Shown: positions 42,056-51,234, counted from the stretch's first letter. The stretch: DNA of 64,000 nucleotides from an uncultured Duncaniella sp. (GCA_910578615.1 CAJTRI010000014.1:1-64000), one strand, 5' to 3'. Notes: generated from the letters alone by a model not told the origin. Made by a program: numbers and translations.

Positions 42056-43018
42056 ATGATTGAGTCGTCAATAATATACACTGAGACAGACCGGGTGCGA
42101 GACATAATCGAGGATAATCCCCAGTTGCTACTTGTACTGAATAGATTCCGAATCCCATTTGGATTTGGCAACCGTACCATAGGAGAGGTATGTTCCGACA
42201 ATAGCGTTGACAGTGAAACCTTCCTTGCCGTGGCCAATCTGATAAGTAATAGAAAGTACAACGGTTTCTCAATCCATCTGCCAACATTGGTATGCTATCT
42301 CAAAGCAGCCCATTCATACATACTTGACTACATACTTCCTGATATAAAGGATGTTCTTATAAAAGGGGTCTATTCACATAACTCCAATGATGTGGCGCTT
42401 TTGGTATTACGATTTTTTGACGGTTATATGGAGGAGGTCAGAAACCATATGCGGTTTGAGGACGAATATGTGTTTGCTTATATTGACAAATTACAGAAAG
42501 GCATTGCCAATCATGAATTCCGTATAAGGGATTTTGCTGCCAAACACGATAATATGGTATCCAAATTGAAAGAACTTAAAGATATTTTTCTCCAACATTA
42601 TTCATTGCCGAACACGCGTGAGTTGAACCGGGCGTTATTCAACATTATATCATGTGGAGAGGATATGATTTCTCATTGTGAGATTGAAAACCGGCTCTTG
42701 ATACCGGCAATAGAGTGTCTTGAACAAAAGGTTCTAATGTTCAAGACAGATTGTGATACTGCTTCTGAGACGGATGTCCCATTATTGGAGCAAAAGACAG
42801 ACGACCTGAGCGAGAGGGAAAAGGATATAGTACGCCTTGTCGCTTATGGGCTTTCAAATAAAGAAATAGCGGACAGACTATGTCTTTCGTTTCACACTAT
42901 AACTACCTATCGGAGAAATCTTGGTGCCAAACTTAATATCCATTCCACCGCAGGTCTGGTGATATATGGCATACTTCACGATATTGTAAGTATGGAGGAG
43001 ATAAGGGCTCTGGGTTGA
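42056..43018 (+). CDS. Regulator: RIC-like hemerythrin fused to LuxR HTH
   Basis: The 320-residue protein has three parts. Residues 1-70 resemble the ScdA/RIC N-terminal domain, but the CC motif is replaced (RIPFGFGN). Residues 75-235 carry hemerythrin-type di-iron ligands: AAH, HMRFE, AKHDN and HCEIE (H, HxxxE, H, HxxxE). Residues 250-320 are a LuxR-type helix-turn-helix (LSEREKDIVRLVAYGLSNKEIADRLCLSFHTITTYRRNLGAKLNI). A di-iron sensor of iron, oxygen, NO or redox state coupled to DNA binding is inferred. It diverges from the xusABC-like operon and is a natural candidate for its regulator. Confidence 0.85.
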   Translation: MIESSIIYTETDRVRDIIEDNPQLLLVLNRFRIPFGFGNRTIGEVCSDNSVDSETFLAVANLISNRKYNGFSIHLPTLVCYLKAAHSYILDYILPDIKDVLIKGVYSHNSNDVALLVLRFFDGYMEEVRNHMRFEDEYVFAYIDKLQKGIANHEFRIRDFAAKHDNMVSKLKELKDIFLQHYSLPNTRELNRALFNIISCGEDMISHCEIENRLLIPAIECLEQKVLMFKTDCDTASETDVPLLEQKTDDLSEREKDIVRLVAYGLSNKEIADRLCLSFHTITTYRRNLGAKLNIHSTAGLVIYGILHDIVSMEEIRALG

Positions 43019-43039
43019 ATTGAAAAATCTCACGTGGAG

Positions 43040-43564
43040 TCAATCGTCTTCGCTCCATTCATCGGACATTCCGAATTCCTTGTCGGCAAACAGGTCTGCC
43101 AACCCGGATATCTGTTTAAGCCGTAATAGTTCGTCCTTGTCCATCCCGATATTTCTGATAATCCAGCTGTCAGACATTCCTGAACGTGTCAGCTCTGCCA
43201 CGATATTGCTCATAAGTTCCACATTGTGCGTGCCTCTCGCGCGATTGTGTCTTATGGTTGATCCCATTCTGTGGGAAATGTCTTTGTCTATCACAGCCAC
43301 TGGAATCAGACCACGCTCTCGCTCATATATTCGTCTGGATGTTTTCATGACCATATAGCGGTGGAAGCCGTCAACAATTTCATATTGGTCACGATCCTTT
43401 ATATAGTAACATACACAAGGCATAGTGTATCCGTCCTCCCAGATGGAAAGTTCCAGAAGTTTCATCTCGGGAGGTGCTACCACATTGGGATTGTAGTTGT
43501 TAGCCACTATCTTTTCAATAGGGACAGCTATCACATTGTATACAGGGCTTTTATATTCAGTCAT
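43040..43564 (-). CDS. ibrB: ParB-like protein, IbrB-like
   Basis: The 174-residue protein has the ParB/sulfiredoxin-type fold: VPIEKIVANNYNPNVVAPPEMKLLELSIWEDGYTMPCVCYY, YEIVDGFHRYMVMK (the G.HR motif), VIDKDISHRMGSTIRHNRARGTHNVELMSNIVAEL and MSDSWIIRNIGMDKDELLRLKQISGLADLF. It overlaps the PAPS-reductase-like gene by 8 nt, the ibrAB pairing of E. coli and many mobile elements. The pair regulates surface protein expression in E. coli; the molecular activity is unknown. Symbol by pairing and family. Confidence 0.8.
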   Translation of the reverse strand: MTEYKSPVYNVIAVPIEKIVANNYNPNVVAPPEMKLLELSIWEDGYTMPCVCYYIKDRDQYEIVDGFHRYMVMKTSRRIYERERGLIPVAVIDKDISHRMGSTIRHNRARGTHNVELMSNIVAELTRSGMSDSWIIRNIGMDKDELLRLKQISGLADLFADKEFGMSDEWSEDD

Positions 43565-44849
43565 AGGTTATAGATCTATATTTATTCATCACCCTGTTCC
43601 TTAACTCTCGTTCTCGCTTTGTCAGGGCGAATCCCATATATTTGCATGCATGGTCGTTTTTAAGTATGCAGATACACATCCTTTTATATGTGGGGATTTC
43701 GCGGAATTCGGGGATGTCTATGTCTTCGAGGTATTCCATCCTTACCGGGCGTTTGTTGGTATGGTATGTTGATGGGGCGCCGATAGATATCGGTATGTTT
43801 CTGTCCCTTAGTTTCTTTATCGTGTTATCACTGAGGCATCCTCCGCGTTCACGCCAGAATCTGATACTGACACGCAGTTTGTCCAGATAGTTATCCCTGA
43901 TCTCAGCCGGTAAGGTTTTTAAGAGGAATTCCATGTATTGTTTCCATGAAAAACCGTCAGGACACTTTATGGACTTCCAGCCCATAGCAAGTGTCTTACC
44001 GTATATTCCGGCGAAATTTACACCGTTTACCCTGCTGACCATCTTACCCCATGTGTCAGGGTCGATGACTTTGTACATAGCGAGTGATGAAAGGGCCTGA
44101 GAGATGAACGGACTTGCCACACGCTGTCTGCCTATAGGTATGCCGGCCTGATAGTACAGGTCGTACAGGCGGTTATAATCCCAGCCGAATCTGCCGTTGG
44201 CAGTCCAAATGTCAGAGGTCTTCCAGTCATAGATGGGATATGCGTTATATGCCCTCAGTCCTATGCAGTGAGTCCATTTCAGGGAGCCGAAACGACGGTA
44301 GTTCTTGTCGCTATGGATAGTGCGCCAGCGATTGAAGCTCTCCTGGGTACGTATGCCTATAAGGCAGCATATTCGCTGACAGTCCTTTTTGAGGCGCAGC
44401 CACCTTTGAAACGATGTCTGAAAGTCGTAGTCCCAAAGTTCGTCATTGAAGAATTCAAAATCTTTTGAGGTATAACAGCCGTCAGGCATATCTCTTACCC
44501 ATGCATCTTTTTTTGAGGTTTCCCAAGGTCGCCAAAACGCCTGGTGCATCGATGTGCACGTAGTTACTTTGAACGGTACGCAGCAATGATACACATCAAG
44601 AATATCGCTGTCTTGGGCAAGTCTTCTCTTTACATATTCGGTTGTCTGTGAGTACTGGGCTTCGTAATCCATATGGAATACGCCGAGTCTTCGTCCAGGC
44701 AGATTTCTTCGGATATAGTCAACGCATAGGTTTAGTAACACACCGCTGTCCTTACCTCCTGAAAAGGAAACATATACATAGTCGAAATTCTCAAAAATCT
44801 GTTTAAGACGCCACTGTACGGCCTCATACACATTCAACCGCTTTATCAT
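43557..44849 (-). CDS. ibrA: PAPS-reductase-family DUF3440 protein, IbrA-like
   Basis: The 430-residue protein has the PP-loop VSFSGGKDSGVLLNLC near residue 28, then the family segments LGVFHMDYEAQYSQTTEYV, CCVPFKVTTCTSMHQAFWRPW, YPIYDWKTSDIWTANG and the C-terminal DUF3440 region (DGFSWKQYMEFLLKTLPAEIRDNYLDKLRVSIRFWRERGG). Relatives include DndC-type enzymes that activate with ATP and transfer sulfur. ATG 44849 overlaps the upstream gene stop by one base (TAATG); the ParB-like gene overlaps its end. A DNA or RNA modification role is inference. Confidence 0.85.
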   Translation of the reverse strand: MIKRLNVYEAVQWRLKQIFENFDYVYVSFSGGKDSGVLLNLCVDYIRRNLPGRRLGVFHMDYEAQYSQTTEYVKRRLAQDSDILDVYHCCVPFKVTTCTSMHQAFWRPWETSKKDAWVRDMPDGCYTSKDFEFFNDELWDYDFQTSFQRWLRLKKDCQRICCLIGIRTQESFNRWRTIHSDKNYRRFGSLKWTHCIGLRAYNAYPIYDWKTSDIWTANGRFGWDYNRLYDLYYQAGIPIGRQRVASPFISQALSSLAMYKVIDPDTWGKMVSRVNGVNFAGIYGKTLAMGWKSIKCPDGFSWKQYMEFLLKTLPAEIRDNYLDKLRVSIRFWRERGGCLSDNTIKKLRDRNIPISIGAPSTYHTNKRPVRMEYLEDIDIPEFREIPTYKRMCICILKNDHACKYMGFALTKRERELRNRVMNKYRSITYD

Positions 44850-45253
44850 TACAGTGAGCCTTCCTCCCTTCGGATAGCCTGCATTTTGTTGTATTGGGCG
44901 AAGACGGTACATGTAATGAAGTCGTGCGAACGGAATGCATCGGTATGGCGCTTATGACATAAGGCTGTCACAACCTTGTCGGTAGAGGATAACACATGTT
45001 CTATCAGGCTGTCAAGTACATCATGGTCATCATCTCGGATATAGTAGTTGTCTATATATAAGCCTCCGTTTGACTTCTTTGCAGGCATGAATCCGACAAC
45101 ATCTCCGTCTCTTAGGCAGATATGCCATACATGGTGCGGAGTGGTCTTAAAAGGATAGTTGTTGTTCTGCCGTAGAACATCAGGACTCATGACCAGTCGG
45201 GCCACAAGCTCATACAGACGGTCATCCGTTCCGTGCAGGCTTATAAGTTCCAT
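44849..45253 (-). CDS. Acetyltransferase-like protein of ibr operon
   Basis: The 134-residue protein (MELISLHGTDDRLYELVARLVMSPDVLRQNNNYPFKTTPHHVWHICLRDGDVVGFMPAKKSNGGLYIDNYYIRDDDHDVLDSLIEHVL) has a GNAT-like outline: VVGFMP strand, GLYIDNYYIRDD, and the C-terminal KVVTALCHKRHTDAFRSHDFIT, but lacks the R/Q-x-x-G-x-G loop, so CoA binding is uncertain. It is the first gene of a three-gene operon, with a TAATTTTG -7 box at 45274-45281. Confidence 0.65.
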   Translation of the reverse strand: MELISLHGTDDRLYELVARLVMSPDVLRQNNNYPFKTTPHHVWHICLRDGDVVGFMPAKKSNGGLYIDNYYIRDDDHDVLDSLIEHVLSSTDKVVTALCHKRHTDAFRSHDFITCTVFAQYNKMQAIRREEGSL

Positions 45254-45273
45254 AGAGTATTGCTATCCAGACA

Positions 45274-45281
45274 CAAAATTA
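45274..45281 (-). promoter_or_regulatory. -7 box of ibr-like operon
   Basis: TAATTTTG on the minus strand, 20 nt before the ATG at 45253. The expected -33 position holds no good TTTG. Confidence 0.45.
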
Positions 45282-45381
45282 ATAAAAATTACCGATTATG
45301 GGTATACTCCGGAGAAATTATTAATCTGCATCTATTATTTCGGGCGAGACTGATCCAAGTGTGTATGACCTGCCCATTATG

Positions 45382-48258
45382 TCATAGTTTTTCTTTAAGA
45401 TATCTACCTGTATATGATTCTCTGCATACGGCTATTTCTTCTGGCGTTCCTGTGGCGACTATCTTACCACCGGCATCACCACCTTCGGGGCCGATATCTA
45501 TTACATGATCGGCACATTTTATCACGTCCATATTGTGTTCGATAATGACCACTGTATGGCCCATGGAAATAAGGCGGTCAAAGGAGCGCATCAGTATTGC
45601 TATGTCGTGGAAATGCAGACCTGTCGTTGGTTCGTCGAATATGTACATTGTTGGTTCCTTAGACTCGTCCGCGAAGAACGATGCAAGCTTGACGCGCTGG
45701 TTTTCTCCTCCTGAAAGCGATGATGAATTCTGTCCTATCTTGATATACCCCAGCCCGACATCTTGCAATGGTTTAAGCCGCTTTATAATGCGTTTCTCCT
45801 GTGTGCCGTTCTCTTCGTTGAAAAACTCGATGGCTTGGTTTATGGTCATTTCGAGGATGTCGTGGATATTTTTCCCTCGATATCGGATGTCAAGAATCTC
45901 TTTCTGATAGCGTTGGCCGTGACATTCCTCGCAAGGAATGGTTATGTCAGCCATGAACTGCATCTCGATATTTATCACACCTTCTCCTTTGCACATCTCG
46001 CAGCGTCCGCCATCAGAATTGAATGAGAAATGAGAGTGAGTGAATCCCATCTGCTTTGCTGACTGCGTTGAGGCGAAAAGTCTGCGTATCTCGTCAAAGG
46101 CTTTGAGATATGTTGCAGGGTTGGAGCGTGTAGATTTGCCAATAGGGTTTTGGTCGACGAATTCCACGTTTTTCAGGCGAGACACATCCCCTGTGAGTGA
46201 GCGAAACATCGCAGGGGCATCGCCGGGATTTCCGAGGCGTCTGTTGAGGGCACGGAAGAGTATATCACGCACGAGCGTGGATTTTCCCGATCCTGACACC
46301 CCTGTTACAACAGTCATCACGCCGAGAGGGAATGTGACATCGATGTCTTTTAGATTGTGTTCGCACGCCCCGTTAATCTTTACGGAGTCCCGCCATTTGC
46401 GGCGTTGTTTCGGAACAGGTATTGACAATTCGCCGGCCAGATAACGAGCTGTATAACTAATTTCGGATCCAGGAGATGACGATAGGTTTTCTATCCGTCC
46501 CGGATTGCCTTGGAAGATTATCTTTCCGCCAAGTCTTCCGGCATCAGGCCCAACATCGATAAGATAGTCTGCCTCCCTCATTATTTCCTCGTCATGTTCT
46601 ACCACTACCACCGTGTTTCCGAGGTCTCGTAGTTTCTTTAAGACATTGATGAGTCGCCCGGTATCTCGTGAGTGCAATCCTATGGACGGCTCGTCAAGAA
46701 TATAGAGTGAACCCACAAGGCTGCTTCCGAGGGAAGTGGCAAGGTTGATTCGCTGGCTCTCTCCTCCTGACAATGAATTGCTGAGACGGTCAAGAGTGAG
46801 ATAGCCAAGGCCTACTTCGACAAGATAACCGAGCCTATTGCGTATCTCGGTCAGAAGACGATGGGCTATTCTGCTCTCTCTTTCGTCAAGTGCTATCTGC
46901 TCAAAGAAATCATAAAGTTCGGCCACAGGCATACGGACGAGCTGGACAATGGTCTGTCCTGCCACTTTGACATATGACGCCTCAGGCTTAAGACGAGACC
47001 CGTTGCAAACGTGACATATCGTTTTACCTTGGTAACGAGCTTTCATTACACGGTATTGGATTTTATATTGGTTTTCATCTACCATTTTGAAAAAGCAGTC
47101 GATAGATGGAAATTCACCATATGTCAGTTTTGCATCTTTAAGTTTTTCTTCGTTTGGCCCGTGCCATAAAAGGTTTTTCTCGTCATCTGACAGATCCATA
47201 TACGGCTTGTGTATTGGAAATCCGAACTGGGCGCTGTCACGTATGAACACATGTTTCCATTCGCTCATCTTTTCGCCACGCCAACATGCCACGGCGTCAT
47301 CATAGACAGACAAGGTGTTGAGGGGGACAACAAGACGTTCGTCAATGCCGAGGACTTTTCCGAAACCTCCACAGACAGGACAGGCACCAACAGGATTATT
47401 GAAGTTGAACATCATGTCTGTCGGCTCCTCAAAACGTATTCCGTCAGCTTCGAATATCTTGGAGAAGTTCTTGACCTCGATACCGTCTGGAAGCCAGAGC
47501 ATAAGGCTCAGTTTGTCATGTCCCTCGAAAAATGCTGTCTCGGCAGAATCTGCCAGACGGCTCAGTTCGTCACCGTCAAGGCTTACTGCGAGTCGGTCAA
47601 CAACAAGCCTGTAATTGTCAGCAATATATTTGTCGGGATTTTCAGATTCCCTGACCTCATTTATCAGACTTTCTATTTCTATAAAATCTCCTTCGTTATC
47701 TATAACTCTGGCATATCCAGCTTTAAGGAAGACGTCAAGTTGTGATACGAATTTCCGCCCCTCTGGCAGAGTGATAGGTGCGAGCAACGCTATACGTGTT
47801 CCCTCCGGGTGGGATGTGGCGGCTGCGATAACATCCTCTACCGTATGTTTCCTTACATCCTCACCGCTGATCGGAGAGACGGTTTTTCCTATACGTCCGT
47901 AAAGAAGGCGTAGGTAGTCATATATCTCGGTAGAGGTTCCGACGGTGCTACGTGGATTCCGTGTGTTTACTTTCTGTTCGATAGCGATTGCCGGTGGCAG
48001 GCCGGATATGGAATCGCACTCTGGTTTTGACATTCTGCCCATGAATTGTCGTGCATAGCTACTCAGACTTTCCACATAGCGTCTCTGTCCCTCTGCATAA
48101 AGTGTGTCAAAAGCGAGAGATGATTTGCCAGAGCCGGACACCCCGGTAATTACTACCAGTTTCCCGCGAGGTATTTCCACATCAACATTTTTCAGATTAT
48201 TGACCTTTGCCCCGCGAATAAATATGTTTTGCTCGTTGTAGGATTTTCGATTGCTCAT
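45382..48258 (-). CDS. uvrA: Excinuclease ABC subunit A
   Basis: UvrA scans DNA for lesions in nucleotide excision repair. The 958-residue protein has two ABC modules: Walker A GVSGSGKSSLAF and GVSGSGKSTLVRD, signatures LSGGESQRINLA and LSGGENQRVKLA, and zinc modules (CPVCGGFG, CHVCNG and CEMCKGEG...CEECHG). The usual length is about 940-960. MSNRKSYNEQNIFIRGA is taken as the start (ATG 48258). A perfect promoter at 48264-48295 puts the transcript start at or next to this ATG, suggesting a leaderless message. Confidence 0.96.
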   Translation of the reverse strand: MSNRKSYNEQNIFIRGAKVNNLKNVDVEIPRGKLVVITGVSGSGKSSLAFDTLYAEGQRRYVESLSSYARQFMGRMSKPECDSISGLPPAIAIEQKVNTRNPRSTVGTSTEIYDYLRLLYGRIGKTVSPISGEDVRKHTVEDVIAAATSHPEGTRIALLAPITLPEGRKFVSQLDVFLKAGYARVIDNEGDFIEIESLINEVRESENPDKYIADNYRLVVDRLAVSLDGDELSRLADSAETAFFEGHDKLSLMLWLPDGIEVKNFSKIFEADGIRFEEPTDMMFNFNNPVGACPVCGGFGKVLGIDERLVVPLNTLSVYDDAVACWRGEKMSEWKHVFIRDSAQFGFPIHKPYMDLSDDEKNLLWHGPNEEKLKDAKLTYGEFPSIDCFFKMVDENQYKIQYRVMKARYQGKTICHVCNGSRLKPEASYVKVAGQTIVQLVRMPVAELYDFFEQIALDERESRIAHRLLTEIRNRLGYLVEVGLGYLTLDRLSNSLSGGESQRINLATSLGSSLVGSLYILDEPSIGLHSRDTGRLINVLKKLRDLGNTVVVVEHDEEIMREADYLIDVGPDAGRLGGKIIFQGNPGRIENLSSSPGSEISYTARYLAGELSIPVPKQRRKWRDSVKINGACEHNLKDIDVTFPLGVMTVVTGVSGSGKSTLVRDILFRALNRRLGNPGDAPAMFRSLTGDVSRLKNVEFVDQNPIGKSTRSNPATYLKAFDEIRRLFASTQSAKQMGFTHSHFSFNSDGGRCEMCKGEGVINIEMQFMADITIPCEECHGQRYQKEILDIRYRGKNIHDILEMTINQAIEFFNEENGTQEKRIIKRLKPLQDVGLGYIKIGQNSSSLSGGENQRVKLASFFADESKEPTMYIFDEPTTGLHFHDIAILMRSFDRLISMGHTVVIIEHNMDVIKCADHVIDIGPEGGDAGGKIVATGTPEEIAVCRESYTGRYLKEKL

Positions 48259-48263
48259 AATAA

Positions 48264-48295
48264 CAAAGTTAGAAAATTTCACGGTTAAATTCAAA
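48264..48295 (-). promoter_or_regulatory. uvrA promoter
   Basis: On the minus strand TTTG (48292-48295), 20 bp and TAACTTTG (48264-48271) match the consensus fully. The -7 box ends 5 nt before the ATG. Confidence 0.8.
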
Positions 48296-48352
48296 TTTTT
48301 TGATATTCGGACAGCCAAAGTATGTTAAAAGGAAATAGTCACACAGGTATAG

Positions 48353-48401
48353 AAAAACAGCTATTTGAAGATTTCATAACAACCTTCAAATAGCTGTTTT
48401 T
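48353..48401. terminator. Terminator after small outer-membrane barrel gene
   Basis: An 18-bp perfect stem: AAAAACAGCTATTTGAAG (48353-48370) pairs with CTTCAAATAGCTGTTTTT (48384-48401), with A/T runs on both sides so that it can act in both directions. Confidence 0.85.
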
Positions 48402-48420
48402 GTGTGTCGTTATATCTCGT

Positions 48421-49032
48421 TTAGAAGAGATATGCGAGGGAGATTGTCCAATAACGGTTCTTTCCCTCTATCTTCGGGTCTGCGATTTCGCTTCCAGGGA
48501 TATAAGAGAGAGCCTTGGTAAGGCCGAGTCCGTAACGGGCATTGATGTCAAGATGGCTCATGAGCTGTACACCGATGCCGAAATTGAAAGCCCAGTCAAC
48601 ATTCTTGTTACGATAGGCATTCTCAATGTTGCGACGGCTTGTCAGGAATGAAACACTCGGGCCGAGACCGAGGTAGGGGACAAGGAACTTACTTACAATA
48701 GGAAGATTGAACTTGTATTTGAGGTTCAAGGGAATCTCTATGTAATCGCGGTTGTTTTTGGAGATATTGTTGGCGTTCATAAACTCGGAGTTGCGACGTA
48801 CATACATAGCTGAGATGTCCGCACCTATACCGATAATGGGAACTGTTGCTTCGAGCATCACACCCGCCGTCCAGCCGGTCTGGTTGTCAGAGTTTAGATC
48901 ATCTTTGTTGAAATGGAATTTGTTTACTGTGAGACCAACCTTGGGGCCGAATTTGATAGGGCCTCCGGCTTGTGCTGTATAGGAGCCGAGAATTACGGCA
49001 ATGACAGCCAGAAGAATTTTGATGGACTTCAT
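48421..49032 (-). CDS. PorT-like small outer-membrane beta-barrel protein
   Basis: The 203-residue protein has a signal peptide (MKSIKILLAVIAVILGSYTAQA) and an eight-strand-type barrel (GPKVGLTVNKFHFN; GWTAGVMLEATVPIIGIGADISAMYVRR; YIEIPLNLKYKFN; FLVPYLGLGPSVSFL; WAFNFGIGVQLMSHLDINARYGLGLTKAL) ending in RYWTISLAYLF, with C-terminal aromatic. Such proteins are common in Bacteroidetes outer membranes; the role here is unknown. A strong promoter (49092-49122) and terminator frame it as a single-gene unit. Confidence 0.85.
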   Translation of the reverse strand: MKSIKILLAVIAVILGSYTAQAGGPIKFGPKVGLTVNKFHFNKDDLNSDNQTGWTAGVMLEATVPIIGIGADISAMYVRRNSEFMNANNISKNNRDYIEIPLNLKYKFNLPIVSKFLVPYLGLGPSVSFLTSRRNIENAYRNKNVDWAFNFGIGVQLMSHLDINARYGLGLTKALSYIPGSEIADPKIEGKNRYWTISLAYLF

Positions 49033-49091
49033 GTCAATATTTATTTGGTTTTATTTTAACTAACAGGGACAAGGATTAGGTTTCTGTTCCG

Positions 49092-49122
49092 CAAAGGTAG
49101 TTAAAATTTCCTTAATACAAAA
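49092..49122 (-). promoter_or_regulatory. Promoter of small outer-membrane barrel gene
   Basis: On the minus strand TTTT (49119-49122), 19 bp and TACCTTTG (49092-49099). The ATG follows about 60 nt downstream. Confidence 0.65.
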
Positions 49123-49123
49123 A

Positions 49124-49166
49124 AATCATGTCCCACAAGACCAAATTTTGTCTGCGGGACATGATT
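49124..49166 (-). terminator. htpG terminator
   Basis: AATCATGTCCC (49124-49134) pairs with GGGACATGATT (49156-49166), with inner pairing CAGAC/GTCTTG; leftward it is followed by TTTTTTT. Confidence 0.85.
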
Positions 49167-49191
49167 ATGTCATATTGCTTTCACAGGATGA

Positions 49192-51234
49192 TTACAAGAG
49201 GGAAACCGAACGATGAATGAACTCGGCGAGTTCCCGTCCACGCAATAGCCCGTTTGCAAGAAGTGCCAGATCGATAGCCTGTTTGACCACGGGTTTCTCC
49301 TCGGCATAGGCCGAGATGATTTTTTCCTGCTCGGAACGAGCGGTCTCCACTGTCTCTGTTAGGGCCTTTTCTTCGGCTTCCTGTTCGGCAGTCGGCTTTC
49401 CATCCTTGATTTCAGAACGGAGAGCGGTGATTTTCTCATTACCGTCATGCACAGTCGCATTCAGTGGTGAGATTTTTTCTCCGAGGGCCTTCTCCGCTTC
49501 CCCAAGAATCTTTACGACAATGGGATGCGAGGTGTTGACGATAAGATTGTAGTTGTCAGGTAGTTCTGCATAGAAAGTCATTCCTGTCTGGGTGGCAGCC
49601 ATATCCTTCATTCGGCGCATATACTCGTTCTGTGTAATCAGAACCGGGTCGGCAGCCGGATCAAGAGATTCGAATGAGACAAGGAATTCAGCCTTGTCAA
49701 GCTTTGGCAGACGAGAACGGAATACGGAGGTGAGAAGCGATATCTGTTCCGGGGTCAGATCGGAAATCTTTTTATCATCCTTGGGTACGAGATTAGATGC
49801 GGACTCGCTGTCAACACGGACAAAACGCGTTTTTTCAATCTTGTTTTCAAGAAGTGAGATGAAATGGCCGTCGAGCTGTCCGTCCATGAGCAATACGTTG
49901 TATCCTTTGGCGTTGGCCGACTGGATGTGGCCGTATTGTGCTACCGGGTCGGTGGCATATATATATACCACTGTTCCCTCTTTATCGGTCTGGGATGCCT
50001 CGACAAGTGTGCGATATTCATCAAGTGTGAAATATTTGTCGTCTGTGTCCTTCAATAGAGTGAATTTGAGAGCAGAGTCGCAGAATTTTTCATCCGTCAG
50101 CATACCGTATTCGATGAATATCTTGATGTCATTCCATTTCGCCTCGAAGTCTTCACGATTGTTTTTGAAGAGTTCGTCAAGACGTGACGCAACTTTTTTG
50201 GTGATGTATCCTGAGATCTTCTTTACGGCGGAGTCGCTTTGTAGATAGGAGCGGGATACGTTCAAAGGGATATCGGGAGAGTCGATGACACCTTGCAGGA
50301 GCATCATGAACTCAGGCACGACACCTTCTACGGAGTCGGTCACAAATACTTGGTTGCAGTACAGCTGGATACGGTCTTTGCGTATATCAAGGTTGCTCTT
50401 GATCTTGGGGAAGTAGAGGATACCTGTCAGGTTGAAAGGGTAATCCACATTGAGATGTATCCAGAACAACGGATCTTCTTGTCCGGGATAGAGCTCGCGA
50501 TAGAACTTGCGATAGTCATCATCCGTTAGTTCGGATGGTTTCTTTGTCCATGCCGGTTCGGTGGAGTTGATGATTTTGTCGCGGTCAGAGTCAACATACT
50601 TACCGTCTTTCCATTCCTGTTCCTTGCCGCTTACGACAGGGACAGGGAGGAATCTGCAGTATTTTTTGAGAAGAGTGTCTATTCTGGCCTGTTCAAGGTA
50701 TTCTTTGTTGTCATCATCGATGTGAAGTATGATTTCAGTTCCACGAGTTGATTTGTCGCAAGGCTCCATAGTGAACTCCGGGGAGCCGTCGCATTCCCAA
50801 TGAACGGCTTCGGAACCATCCTTGTATGATAGGGAGCGGATCTCGACTTTGCTTGATACCATAAAGGCAGAGTAAAATCCAAGACCGAAGTGTCCTATTA
50901 TGCTTGTGGCGGTGTCCTTGTATTTGTTTACAAATTCCTCGGCACCTGAGAAGGCTATCTGGTTGATATATCTCTCGATATCTTCTTCCGTCATGCCGAT
51001 ACCGTGATCGGAGACGGTGAGTGTCCCTGCTTCTTTGTCGATTTTAACCTCTACCCGCATATCTCCAAGTTCACCCTTGAAGTCACCGAATGAGGCGAGG
51101 GTTTTCAGCTTGGATGTGGCGTCAATGGCGTTTGACACAAGTTCGCGAAGAAATATTTCATTGTCAGAGTAGAGAAATTTCTTTATGACCGGGAAGATGT
51201 TCTCGGTGGTAACACCGATATGTCCTTTTTGCAT
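49192..51234 (-). CDS. htpG: Chaperone HtpG (Hsp90)
   Basis: HtpG is the bacterial Hsp90 ATP-dependent chaperone. The 680-residue protein has the GHKL ATPase motifs ELVSNAIDATSKLK, SDHGIGMTEEDIERY, GHFGLGFYSAFMV and RGTEIILHI, a middle domain with LYFPKIKSNLDIRKDRIQLYCNQVFVTDSV and PLNVSRSYLQSD, and a dimerisation domain ending LLANGLLRGRELAEFIHRSVSLL. The charged linker of eukaryotic Hsp90 is absent. Length fits the Bacteroidetes form. It lies after a terminator (51351-51390) and has its own at 49124-49166. Confidence 0.96.
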   Translation of the reverse strand: MQKGHIGVTTENIFPVIKKFLYSDNEIFLRELVSNAIDATSKLKTLASFGDFKGELGDMRVEVKIDKEAGTLTVSDHGIGMTEEDIERYINQIAFSGAEEFVNKYKDTATSIIGHFGLGFYSAFMVSSKVEIRSLSYKDGSEAVHWECDGSPEFTMEPCDKSTRGTEIILHIDDDNKEYLEQARIDTLLKKYCRFLPVPVVSGKEQEWKDGKYVDSDRDKIINSTEPAWTKKPSELTDDDYRKFYRELYPGQEDPLFWIHLNVDYPFNLTGILYFPKIKSNLDIRKDRIQLYCNQVFVTDSVEGVVPEFMMLLQGVIDSPDIPLNVSRSYLQSDSAVKKISGYITKKVASRLDELFKNNREDFEAKWNDIKIFIEYGMLTDEKFCDSALKFTLLKDTDDKYFTLDEYRTLVEASQTDKEGTVVYIYATDPVAQYGHIQSANAKGYNVLLMDGQLDGHFISLLENKIEKTRFVRVDSESASNLVPKDDKKISDLTPEQISLLTSVFRSRLPKLDKAEFLVSFESLDPAADPVLITQNEYMRRMKDMAATQTGMTFYAELPDNYNLIVNTSHPIVVKILGEAEKALGEKISPLNATVHDGNEKITALRSEIKDGKPTAEQEAEEKALTETVETARSEQEKIISAYAEEKPVVKQAIDLALLANGLLRGRELAEFIHRSVSLL

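Noticed and set aside
41805..42059. 84-codon plus-strand frame upstream of the hemerythrin-LuxR gene
   Set aside because: It covers the promoters and repeats of the divergent gap and looks like AT-rich non-coding DNA.
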